A stretch of 64,000 nucleotides of DNA from contig CAKMWI010000008.1 of NCBI GenBank assembly GCA_928722015.1, forward strand, positions 256,325 through 320,324, written 5' to 3'. The translations under genes and the position numbers were made by a program. Source of the stretch: Candidatus Gastranaerophilales bacterium (lineage in GTDB: Bacteria > Cyanobacteriota > Vampirovibrionia > Gastranaerophilales > Gastranaerophilaceae). Shown here in pieces: positions 53,001 to 62,413 of the stretch; the first letter of the stretch is position 1; each line of letters begins with the position of its first letter. Under the pieces are notes generated by a model. It was not told the DNA's origin. It saw only the letters and a program-made list of their open reading frames with translations, and did not search any database.

Positions 53001-54083
53001 TTAATCTTCAGACCCGACTTCTGTAGAAGTTTGCTCATGAACAGAAAGAGCAATTCGCTTATCTGCAGGATTAAATTTTAAAATATAGGTGCTTATTTTA
53101 TCTCCTACTTGTAGAATTGATTTTGAATCATTTTGGTAATCAACAACTTCATTGTGAGGTAATAATGCTTCAACCCCAGGGAATACTTCAACAAAAGCAC
53201 CAAAGTGTTTTAATCTTGTTACTGTACCTTCAACCTTGTCGCCTTCTTTTATTTGTTTTTCTGCTTCTATCCAAGGATCTGGTTCAAGATTTTTTAAACT
53301 TAGAGATACTCTTTGTTTGTCATGGTCAACAGCAATAACCTCAACATCAATTTTGTCTCCTACTTTCAAAATATCAGTAGGATGGTCTATCCATCTCCAA
53401 GAAAGTTGTGATAAAGGAAGGAGACCATCTATACCTCCCAAATCAATAAAAGCACCAAAATCAGTAATGCGAACAACTTCGCCTTTTACGACTTGACCTG
53501 CTTCAATTTGTGAAAATATAGTTTTTCTTGCTTCTTCAACAGAATCTTCATAAACCTTTTTATTTGAAAGAATAAAATTGTTTTGCTGAGCATCCAGAGT
53601 TAAAATTTTCAATTCAAGTTTAGAGCCAACTTCAACATCAGTTTCTCTTGATCTTAATTGAGAGGATGGAATAAAACCTCTTACTCCTGAAACTTCAACC
53701 AGAACACCACCTTTTACAACATTGACAACAGTTCCTAGGATAGTTTCATCAGCAGCTTTAGCTTTTTCTAATTCTTTCCATGCATAAGCGTAATCAACTT
53801 TCTTCTTAGATAGTAAAAATTTACCATCTTCGTCTTCTTCTTTTATGATAAGAAATTCACCCTCTTGGCCTTTCTCAAATTTATCTTCAGGGTTTTCTCC
53901 TTTTTCTACGGCTTCGTAAGTTGGGATTACAGCAATCGTTTTAGCCCCAATATCAACCATAACGCCTTGACTATCAAAACCGCATATTATACCTTTTACT
54001 AAATCACCCTTTTGAAACTTATAATCATATTTATCCAATAATGCTTCAAAATCTAAGTCCGATGTTTCCTTTTTTGTTACCAT
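53001..54083 (-). CDS. rpsA: Ribosomal protein S1
   Basis: The 360-residue protein has four S1 RNA-binding domains (about 25-95, 108-175, 192-262 and 278-350). The third, VKGEVVRITDFGAFIDLGG, and fourth, VEGTVTRLKHFGAFVEV, match best. Enterobacterial S1 has six repeats; shorter forms occur in cyanobacteria and Firmicutes. GGAG precedes the ATG. The product brings mRNA to the 30S subunit. Leaderless mRNAs, proposed for several genes here, would not need it. Confidence 0.93.
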   Translation of the reverse strand: MVTKKETSDLDFEALLDKYDYKFQKGDLVKGIICGFDSQGVMVDIGAKTIAVIPTYEAVEKGENPEDKFEKGQEGEFLIIKEEDEDGKFLLSKKKVDYAYAWKELEKAKAADETILGTVVNVVKGGVLVEVSGVRGFIPSSQLRSRETDVEVGSKLELKILTLDAQQNNFILSNKKVYEDSVEEARKTIFSQIEAGQVVKGEVVRITDFGAFIDLGGIDGLLPLSQLSWRWIDHPTDILKVGDKIDVEVIAVDHDKQRVSLSLKNLEPDPWIEAEKQIKEGDKVEGTVTRLKHFGAFVEVFPGVEALLPHNEVVDYQNDSKSILQVGDKISTYILKFNPADKRIALSVHEQTSTEVGSED

Positions 54084-54130
54084 AAACTACTCCATTGTCA
54101 AATAGACACTACCATTTGTATATTACACGA

Positions 54131-54271
54131 CTATACTATCAAATTTTTTTAGATATGTAAAGGTTTGTAAAATTTACTTAATATTTATCACAGTTGTAAT
54201 AGAACTTTTTATCATACTTAAATGCAGTTAATACCTGTAATAACAGTGTAAAGACACTATACTATCAAATT
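54131..54271. repeat. Pair of 15-bp direct repeats
   Basis: CTATACTATCAAATT occurs at 54131-54145 and again at 54257-54271, 126 bases apart, between valS and rpsA. One copy is inside a hairpin. They may be regulator sites or traces of duplication. Confidence 0.55.
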
Positions 54272-54285
54272 AGTAAAGTGTCTTT
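54250..54285 (-). terminator. Weak hairpin downstream of valS
   Basis: The stem AAAGACACT/AGTGTCTTT (54250-54258 with 54277-54285) is extended by TACTA/TAGTA. Only three T follow on the minus strand, so termination is uncertain. Confidence 0.4.
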
Positions 54286-54313
54286 ATAATAAATGCATGT
54301 TTGTAAAGATGTA

Positions 54314-56963
54314 TTATGCTTTTAGTGATACAATCAATTCATTAATTGCAGCTTCCTGAACATTTATTTCTTCTATTCTATCTTTTGTTTGTTTTATCAA
54401 ATCAGCAGGAGCATTAGCAACAAACTTAGGATTGTTAATTCTTGCCTCTAAAGATTTTTTCTCATTTTGTAATTTGCCTAATTTCTTTTCCTGTCTTGCA
54501 ATTTCCTCATTAAAATCGATAAGATTTTCAAGAGGAATTACTATTTTTGAAGCTGAAACAACAGCAGTAGCTGATTTTTTTATGGCTGGTGCAGAATCTG
54601 AAGCATAAGTAATATTTTCAACCTTTGCCATTCTTTTTATATAACTTTCAATAGCTTCAAAAACCGGTTTTTCGTCTTCAGCAGCTCTTATTTCAATATC
54701 AAACTTTAATGACATCGGAATATTAAAACTTTGTCTTACGTTACGGAGAGACTTAATTGTTTCAAAAACTAATTCCATTTCTTTTGCCTCAACCGGAAAA
54801 GCTAATGAATTTGAATATACAGGAAAATCTGCCAACATTAACGCTTTTATATCAGTATTTTGAGGAATTAACTGCCAAACATATTCTGTAATATGCGGCA
54901 TTATAGGATGTAATAACCTCAATGCCATATCCAAAACATATCTCAATACTCTTTGTGTATTTAATTTTAAAGAGTTATCTTGCAATTGAACTTTGGCAAT
55001 TTCCACATACCAATCGCAATATGAATTCCAGAAAAAGTCATATAAAGAATGAGCTGTTTCCCCTATTCTGAAATTTTCTATATTTTCATTAACTTCTTTT
55101 GCAGTTGTATTAAGTTTATCCAAAATCCACTTATCAGCAATAGTTAGCTTAGAAAAATCAATATCATTATTATCTACACCATCCAAGTTCATTAAAACAA
55201 ATCGAGATGCATTCCAGATTTTATTTGCAAAATTTCTTCCATATTCAAAACGTTCATCACTAATTTTTATATCCTGACCACCATAAGTACATAAAGAAGT
55301 CATAGTAAATCTTAAAGCATCGCACCCGTATTTATCAATAATAACAACAGGGTCAATAGTATTACCTTTTGATTTAGACATCTTTTGTCCTTTTTCATCA
55401 CGAATCAAGCCATGAATATAAACAGTTGAAAACGGTGGTTTACCGGTAAATTCCAATCCCATGGTAATCATTCTGGCAACCCAGAAAAAGATAATATCAA
55501 AACCTGTAACAAGCGTAGTTGTAGGATAAAATTTCTTAAAATCTTCACTGTCAGTGTTTGGCCAACCCATAGTTGAAAATGGCCATAAGCCAGATGAAAA
55601 CCAAGTATCTAATACATCAGTTTCCTGTTCCCAAATTGTAGGATCAGGATTCTCCTTTGCTACAATCATTTCGTCGGTATACTTGTTATGATATGCAGGA
55701 ATTTGATGTCCCCACCATAATTGACGAGAAATACACCAATCTCTGATGTTTTCCATCCAGCCCAAATAATTTTTTTCCCATCTTTCAGGAACAAATTTTA
55801 TTCTGCCGTCTTTTACGGCTGCAATAGCCTCTTTTGCCAAAGGTTTCATCTTTACAAACCATTGTTCGGAAAGTAATGGTTCAATTGTTGTACCGCAGCG
55901 CTGACATTTACCAACGTTGTGCTCGTGCTCTCTAACCCTCAATAATGAGTGATTATCATCCAGCATTTTTATTATCATCTTACGAGCTTCATAACGGTCG
56001 AGTCCGTGTAAATTACAAGGGACTTCACCACAAGCTTTCATTTTTCCCTCACCATCAATAACCCATATTGGTTTTAAATTATGACGTTTTCCAACTTCAA
56101 AATCATTTGGATCATGTGCAGGAGTAATCTTTACAGCTCCTGTACCAAATGTTTTATCAACATATTCATCCGCAATAATTGGAATTTCTCTTCCTGTTAA
56201 AGGAATAACAACCGTTTTGCCTATTAGTTCAGAATATTTGTGATCAGATGGATGTACTGCAATTGCGACATCTCCAAATATTGTTTCCGGACGAGTTGTA
56301 GCAACAATAATTGCACCACTTTCACCCTTTAGTGGATATGAAATTTCCCACATGTGTCCTTGTTCTGTTTCATATTCTGTTTCAACGTCAGAAATTGCAG
56401 ATTGACAGCGCGGACACCAATTAACAATATACGCGCCTTTATATATTAATCCTTTTTCATACAACCTTACAAATACTTCTTTTACGGCATCAGAACATCC
56501 TTTATCAAATGTAAAGCGTTCTCTTGAACGATCAAAAGATGCCCCTAAGCGTTTACATTGATCTAAAATCCTTGATTTATGTGCATTCGCCCATTTCCAT
56601 GTTTCTTCTAAAAATTTGTCTCTTCCTAAGTCATATCTTGATAAACCCTGTTCTCTCAGATTTTTTTTCAACAACATTTTGGGTTGCAATACCAGCATGG
56701 TCTGTCCCAGGAACCCATAATGTTTCATAGCCGCTCATTCTATGGTATCTGATTAGTATATCTTGAAGAGTTTCATCCAAAGCATGCCCCATGTGTAAAA
56801 CTCCGGTAACATTTGGCGGTGGAATTACAATAGAATATGGCTTTTTAGGACTTTTGGCATCCGCCTTAAAAAATTCATTTTCTTCCCAAAATTTGTATAT
56901 ATTTTCTTCTGTTTCTTTTGCATTATAAACTGTAGGTAAATTTTCAATATTAGTTGCTGGCAT
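54314..56963 (-). CDS. valS: Valyl-tRNA synthetase, split by a frameshift
   Basis: Translation from the ATG at 56963 (GAGGAT upstream) gives MPATNIENLPTVYNAKETEE and the HIGH motif PPPNVTGVLHMGHAL. The frame stops near 56610. The rest of the enzyme continues in another frame down to 54314 with the KMSKS loop GQKMSKSKGNT and the editing and anticodon regions. The frames join at a run of eight A on the coding strand (56668-56661). With seven A the reading becomes ATQNVVEKNLREQGLSRYDL and the protein has 882 residues, normal for ValRS. The gene is essential, so either the sequence has an error or expression uses slippage. Confidence 0.9.
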
Positions 56964-57119
56964 ATACATAATCCTCATTTTACTGCATATATTAACAAGA
57001 TAGCACAAAAATATAATTATAAAAATCATATTTGTTACGAAAAATTTCAATTATTGAAATAAGTATATAAATATGGTATACTAAAAGAATAGATATGATG
57101 TTTTAATTGGAGTTTGAGT

Positions 57120-58844
57120 ATGAAATTTAACAATAAGAAAAAGGCCTTTACAATTGCTGAAATAATGGTTGTACTTCTTATTTTAACTATAATATTCGCA
57201 GCATTTGCACCTTTAATGACCAAAAGACGTTTAATGTCTACATCAAACAGATATATGGTTTGGACTTGGGGTAGCGGCAGCTATTCGCAAGGTCCTATGG
57301 ATGCATATTATTATTCCGGAGACCCAAATTATACCGGTGAGGCATTTTTCGGGTTAACTCCTGAAAATAAAGGGTCCATTAATTCTACTTTTTTACCTTT
57401 ATCAAGAGTAGTTATTCGTTCAGGTCCTGTAAATTCTACAAGTAATGTCCAAAGACAAATACAATTCCGTTATGGAAGAACAAGTACGACTGATAAGGGT
57501 AAATTTGCAGGAACTATGTTCTTGGATGGAAAAAATGTTTTGTTAGGTGGTGAATATCCGTTTACAGGTACTAATGCTGCTGCAATTGAAGCACGTAATA
57601 ATGCTGCAGTTGGTTACTTAGCTTTATCAGCATTAAAATCAGGCAAAAATAATACGGCATTAGGTGCGCATGCACTTCAAAGCAGTTTAGCAAGTACTGA
57701 TAATACAGGTATCGGCTACAGTGCAGGAAGGCTGGCTTCCGGTAGTTATAATACATATATTGGTTCCCTTGCTGGTGCTAATAATAATTCCGGTAGTAGA
57801 AATACTGCTATTGGTTATGCTGCAGCACAAGGTAGTACGAATGCATCTGGATCAGATAACGTATTTATTGGTGCTGGGGCTGGAAGCAGAATGTCTACAG
57901 CGTCTAAAAATGTTGGTATTGGTTATAATGCATTGAACAAAATTACTACAGGTACTTTTAATGTTGCAATTGGAGCTAATGCTCTTTCTAAATTACAATC
58001 AGGTAGCTATAATGTTGCATTGGGTTATAATGCGTGTTTAAATGTTGAGGGTTCTAATAAAACATGTATTGGATATAATTCAGGTCCTCAACCTAGCTCA
58101 ACTGCAGATAGATATCTATCAACAACTACCGATAATGTTCAGCGAACATTTATAGGTAGCAAACCTAAGTACTTTGGTGGTGATGCGGTAATGGAAATCC
58201 ATAACGTAGGCGGTTCTAATTCGAGATTAATGAATAGCCCAGGTGTAAAATCTAATACTACTACAGTTATAAATGGTAATCTGATTGTAAGAGGTAGGTC
58301 ATTTTTAACTATAGGTAGTACCCTTCATGGCTTACACCATAACGATGTTCATGGATCTGGTGGATCTGGGGAAGATGTATTTGGCGCATACAGTGGTGGA
58401 GCAAAATGTGTAGGAAGTCAAACTTCTTATGGATTTGGTAATGGTTGTCCAAGTTTAACCAGTTCTGACAGACGTCTAAAAAATATTGGTAAAAAGAATT
58501 TAGCAGGTCTAGATGAAATTAATCAATTAAAAGTTTATAATTTTACATTTAAAAATGATAAAACAAAACGCCCACAGGTTGGAGTTTTGGCTCAAGAGCT
58601 GGAAAAAGTATTTCCTAATTCCGTATTTGAAGATGATAACGGATATTTAAAGATACGCTGGGACGAAATGTTCTTTGCTTCTATAAATGCAATAAAAGAA
58701 TTAGATAAAAAAATTACAGCCCTGATTGATAGAGCAACAAATGTTGAAACTCAAATTGCGCAATTAGAAAAAGAAAATTCTACTCTTAAACTTGAAGTTG
58801 CTAATCTGGCTGCAAGAATTGAAAAATTGAAACAAAACAGATAA
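57120..58844 (+). CDS. Pilin-anchored YadA-like repeat protein with S74 chaperone (copy 1, intact)
   Basis: GGAG lies nine bases before the ATG. The 574-residue protein begins with a prepilin-like helix (KKKAFTIAEIMVVLLILTII, probable cut A|F, Glu at +5). A beta-rich region (about 40-150) leads into N-x-(A/V)-(I/L)-G repeats at about residues 155-320 that resemble the YadA head beta-roll. A Cys pair in GYNAC...KTCIG (about 305 and 315) is followed by INGNLIVRG. The peptidase S74 domain starts at SSDRRLKN (Ser about 449) and the end is a coiled coil (about 530-574). S74 domains in phage fibres act as trimer-forming chaperones that cut themselves off. Placement on a pilus or pseudopilus is an inference. 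Confidence 0.85.
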   Translation: MKFNNKKKAFTIAEIMVVLLILTIIFAAFAPLMTKRRLMSTSNRYMVWTWGSGSYSQGPMDAYYYSGDPNYTGEAFFGLTPENKGSINSTFLPLSRVVIRSGPVNSTSNVQRQIQFRYGRTSTTDKGKFAGTMFLDGKNVLLGGEYPFTGTNAAAIEARNNAAVGYLALSALKSGKNNTALGAHALQSSLASTDNTGIGYSAGRLASGSYNTYIGSLAGANNNSGSRNTAIGYAAAQGSTNASGSDNVFIGAGAGSRMSTASKNVGIGYNALNKITTGTFNVAIGANALSKLQSGSYNVALGYNACLNVEGSNKTCIGYNSGPQPSSTADRYLSTTTDNVQRTFIGSKPKYFGGDAVMEIHNVGGSNSRLMNSPGVKSNTTTVINGNLIVRGRSFLTIGSTLHGLHHNDVHGSGGSGEDVFGAYSGGAKCVGSQTSYGFGNGCPSLTSSDRRLKNIGKKNLAGLDEINQLKVYNFTFKNDKTKRPQVGVLAQELEKVFPNSVFEDDNGYLKIRWDEMFFASINAIKELDKKITALIDRATNVETQIAQLEKENSTLKLEVANLAARIEKLKQNR

Positions 58845-58864
58845 TAGAATTATAATTATAAGAC

Positions 58865-58904
58865 AAAATAACCACTTGATAAATTATTAAGTGGTTATTT
58901 TCTT
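58865..58904 (+). terminator. Terminator of the copy 1 pilin/S74 gene
   Basis: A 13-bp stem AAAATAACCACTT/AAGTGGTTATTTT (58865-58877 with 58889-58901) is followed by T-rich sequence. Confidence 0.88.
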
Positions 58905-58927
58905 ATTAAAAATTAATAATAATTTGC

Positions 58928-58998
58928 TTTACATAATTATTTGCACTAAACTATATAGGAAATGGAGTGCCGGGTTGGAAATAAAAAACTTACCGGCA
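58928..58998 (+). promoter_or_regulatory. metK promoter and leader hairpin
   Basis: TTTACA (58928-58933) and TATATA (58952-58957) are 18 bases apart and would give a leader of about 60 bases. This leader folds a 6-bp GC-rich stem TGCCGG/CCGGCA (58968-58973 with 58993-58998) with a 19-base A-rich loop. The loop end CUUA can pair with UAAG of the ribosome-binding region at 59011. I do not recognise a known SAM riboswitch class. Confidence 0.45.
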
Positions 58999-59023
58999 AA
59001 GAAAATAAATTAAGGAGAAAAAA

Positions 59024-60298
59024 ATGACATCAAAAAAATTTTTATTTACTTCTGAATCTGTAACAGAAGGACACCCCGACAAAGTATGCGATCAAATTTC
59101 AGACGCAATTTTAGACGAATTTTTAACAAAAGACAAATTTTCGCGTGTTGCTGCTGAAACAACCGTAACCACAGGCATGGCTCTTGTATGTGGTGAAATT
59201 ACAGCAGATTGCTATGTTGATATTCCTCAAGTTGTAAGAAATACAATAAAAAATATTGGCTACATTGGCTCTAATGCCGGTGGATTTGATGCTGACACGT
59301 GCGCAGTTTTGACCAGTATTGATGAGCAATCTACAGACATTGGTAATGGTGTGAATAAGGCATTAGAAACTCGTCAAACAAATTCGGATACTTCCAGTAT
59401 AGAAACTGAAGAACTAGGTGCAGGCGATCAAGGTATAATGTTTGGATTTGCTTGTAATGAAACTCCTGAACTTATGCCTTTACCGATAAGTCTTGCACAT
59501 AAGTTATCTTATAGATTAGCACAAGTTAGAAAACTCGGACTTTTAAACTATTTGAGACCGGACGGGAAATCACAAGTTACAGTTGAGTACATAGATGCTA
59601 AACCTTCAAGAATTCACACTATTCTGCTGTCAACTCAGCACAATCCCGATATCGATGGAATTACTGATAATCAAAGAGTTCAAGATATAATTACTAAAGA
59701 TTTAAAGAAACTTGTTATTGATTATGTTTTTGAAAATGAAGAAATAAAACCTGATGCTAATACTATCATTTTAATTAATCCGTCAGGTAGATTTGTAATT
59801 GGCGGTCCGCAGGGTGATTCAGGTTTAACAGGCAGAAAAATTATTGTTGATACTTATGGTGGTTATTCAAGACATGGTGGTGGAGCATTCTCCGGTAAAG
59901 ATCCTACTAAAGTAGACAGATCAGCAGCCTATGCTTCAAGATATGTAGCTAAAAATATTGTTGCTGCAGGTATTGCTGAAAAATGTGAAATTGAATTATC
60001 TTATGCAATAGGTGTTGCCGAACCACTTTCAATAATGGTAGACACATTTGGTACCGGCAAAATTTCAGATGATGAAATTGCAGATTTGGTTTCCAAAAAC
60101 TTTGATTTAAGACCTGCTGCTATTATTAATAAATTTGATTTAAGAAATCTTCCGGCTAAAAATGGCGGAAAATTTTATCAATTACTTGCAGCATACGGAC
60201 ACATGGGAAGAACAGATATTGATGTTCCTTGGGAACATATTGATAAAGCACAAGATTTAAAAAATCAGGCCTTCTCTTGTGGCTGTGGGTGCGTATAG
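59024..60298 (+). CDS. metK: S-adenosylmethionine synthetase
   Basis: AAGGAG precedes the ATG. The 424-residue enzyme makes SAM from methionine and ATP. Family segments are FTSESVTEGHPDKVCDQISD (residues about 8-27), GAGDQGIMFGFA and GGGAFSGKDPTKVDRSAAY. It ends with a Cys-rich tail SCGCGCV, which is unusual. It supplies SAM for the MnmC-like and radical SAM proteins. Its neighbours on both sides are pilin/S74 genes, with no obvious metabolic link. Confidence 0.97.
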   Translation: MTSKKFLFTSESVTEGHPDKVCDQISDAILDEFLTKDKFSRVAAETTVTTGMALVCGEITADCYVDIPQVVRNTIKNIGYIGSNAGGFDADTCAVLTSIDEQSTDIGNGVNKALETRQTNSDTSSIETEELGAGDQGIMFGFACNETPELMPLPISLAHKLSYRLAQVRKLGLLNYLRPDGKSQVTVEYIDAKPSRIHTILLSTQHNPDIDGITDNQRVQDIITKDLKKLVIDYVFENEEIKPDANTIILINPSGRFVIGGPQGDSGLTGRKIIVDTYGGYSRHGGGAFSGKDPTKVDRSAAYASRYVAKNIVAAGIAEKCEIELSYAIGVAEPLSIMVDTFGTGKISDDEIADLVSKNFDLRPAAIINKFDLRNLPAKNGGKFYQLLAAYGHMGRTDIDVPWEHIDKAQDLKNQAFSCGCGCV

Positions 60299-60322
60299 AT
60301 TGAATATACAAGCACAAATTTC

Positions 60323-60359
60323 AAAAAAGAATCAACTAGTAAACAGTTGATTCTTTTTT
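60323..60359. terminator. Bidirectional terminator between metK and pilin/S74 copy 2
   Basis: A 15-bp perfect stem AAAAAAGAATCAACT/AGTTGATTCTTTTTT (60323-60337 with 60345-60359) lies between convergent genes. Confidence 0.93.
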
Positions 60360-60386
60360 TAGATATTAGATAAATAAATCAGTTTA

Positions 60387-62393
60387 TTATTTATTTTGAT
60401 GTTGTTTAGCTTCTAAAGCAGATAATTCATTAGCTAAAGAAGTAATCTGCTTTTCTAATTGTGAATTATCTCTTTTTAATGCAACAATTCTTGCTCTATC
60501 ATTCGAAACTTTAGAGGCTAAAGTAACCACTTTATCATTTATTTCTTTAATAGCATTTATTGCAGAATATAACATTTCATCCCATCTGATTTGATAATAA
60601 CCTGCCTCATCTTTAGAAACAGATGCCGGGAATACTTTTTTCAAATCCTGAGCAATAACACCGACTTGTGGTACTTTATTTTTGTCAGATTTAAATGTAA
60701 AATTATAAACATTTATTCGTCTTAGCTCACTTAAACCACCGGCAAAGATATCAGTTATATTTTTTAAACGAATATCAGATCTTAAATCAGGGCAACAAGT
60801 TCCATTATCAGCCCGGTGTGCATTATTTAAATCAATTTTTTCACTTTCGTGGTCTGTAGTATTCGTTCTACAAGTTTGACCTGTTTGATTTATCAGTAAA
60901 AGAACCGCGCCAGTACCATCTTATACCCTCCAGCTTCGGTTGGGTCCCCACCTCCACTTGCTCGAGTTGCCCAGTCATAAGAAGTATAGCCATTAGCAGC
61001 AGTAGTACATTTATGCGCACAAGTACAATTTTCTCTTCCACCATATTTTGCATGGCGAACATTACGTCTACCTAGGACCTTATGCGTTAAATTATTCCCA
61101 TCAAATCCCATAAATGCGTGTTGTTTAGTACCGCCTTTAGGTCTTTTTATATAGAAACCAACTAATGCTCTATCACCATAAAAAGGTGAATCGCCTGTAA
61201 AGAATGGTTGTCCTCTTACGATTAGATTACCATTAATTAAAACAGAAGAGTTCCCCATATTAGAAGGCTCTGAAGACTGACCAGGAACGTTATGAACTTC
61301 CAAAACAGAAACTCCGCCAAATCTTTGAGCAGCATTTACGCTACTATTATAATATGGAGCAGAGCCTATATATATTCGTTCGTTACTATCAGTATAAAGC
61401 CAATCTTGTCCAGAAATTGTAGATGGAGCGCCTGACATACCCGTAGCTTTTGATGCAACATTACTACCTATACAAGTTTTATAAGAACCTGAAATTTGAG
61501 CACAAGCATTATAACCAATAGCTGTATTCATTTGTGTGACACCACTTTTTGAAAGAGCATACGCACCAATTGCAGTATTACCTTGACCAATACTTGTTCC
61601 AGAAAGTGCGGCATAACCTACTGCAGTATTAGCATAACCAGCGGAAGCTTTGTATCCAATATAATCACCTACTAAAGTATTATAATAAGTATTGTTTGTT
61701 GTAAAACCCGAATTATTTCCAACAACCGTATTATAACCACCAGTAGAAAGTTTAGTCGCTACATTGTATCCGACTAAAGTGTTTTTATTACCAGTTGTAA
61801 GAGAAGTTCCTGCATTATATCCAATTAAGGTATTATGAGAAGAAGAAACAACCTTAGTACCTGCGGCATAGCCTGCTGCGGTATTAAAAGAACCGCTCTT
61901 TATTGCAGATAAGGCACCACTTCCAAATGCAGTGTTATATTTAGCAGAATCAGTTATATCGCTATATAGACCACCCAAAAGCATATTACCATTACCTGCA
62001 AACAATGCGCCAACATCTTTTCCTTTTTTGCTATCATTGCCATAAAGGAAACGCATTTGTTTTTGTTTTTCTCCGCCAGTTAATCTATCACTCGCCCTAA
62101 TAACAGAGCTTTGAATATAAAACATTACTATTATAACTAACAGATGATGCAACATCCGTTTTCCCAGCAGGTTGCATGCCTATAAAGGATTGAGCTGTTA
62201 ATAGTTTATTTATAGGGTCCATATATGCATCATTATTGTCATCACTAGTAACAAATGACCACACATTTTCTGCTGAGGCATTATTATACCTAACTGTAAA
62301 AATAGGAGCGAAAGCTGCAAGTAATACGGTTAATACCGATAACATTACCATAAGTTCAGCTAAAGTAAACGCCATATATTTATTAAATTTCAT
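60387..62393 (-). pseudogene. Pilin-anchored YadA-like/S74 protein, copy 2, two frameshifts
   Basis: The ATG at 62393 has GGAG upstream in a context almost identical to copy 1. The N-terminus KYMAFTLAELMVMLSVLTVL is prepilin-like (A|F, Glu at +5). The frame changes near 62110 and again near 60920; one base removed at the first and one added at the second restore a 668-residue protein. The repeat region (NTAFGSGALSAI, NTLIGYNAGT and others) is well preserved, as are GYNAC...KTCIG, INGNLIVRG and the S74 start RSDIRLKN. The C-terminal coiled coil is intact. No other stop codons appear, so decay, if real, is recent; sequence error is as likely. Confidence 0.75.
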
Positions 62394-62413
62394 ACTCTGG
62401 ACTCCATTATTTA

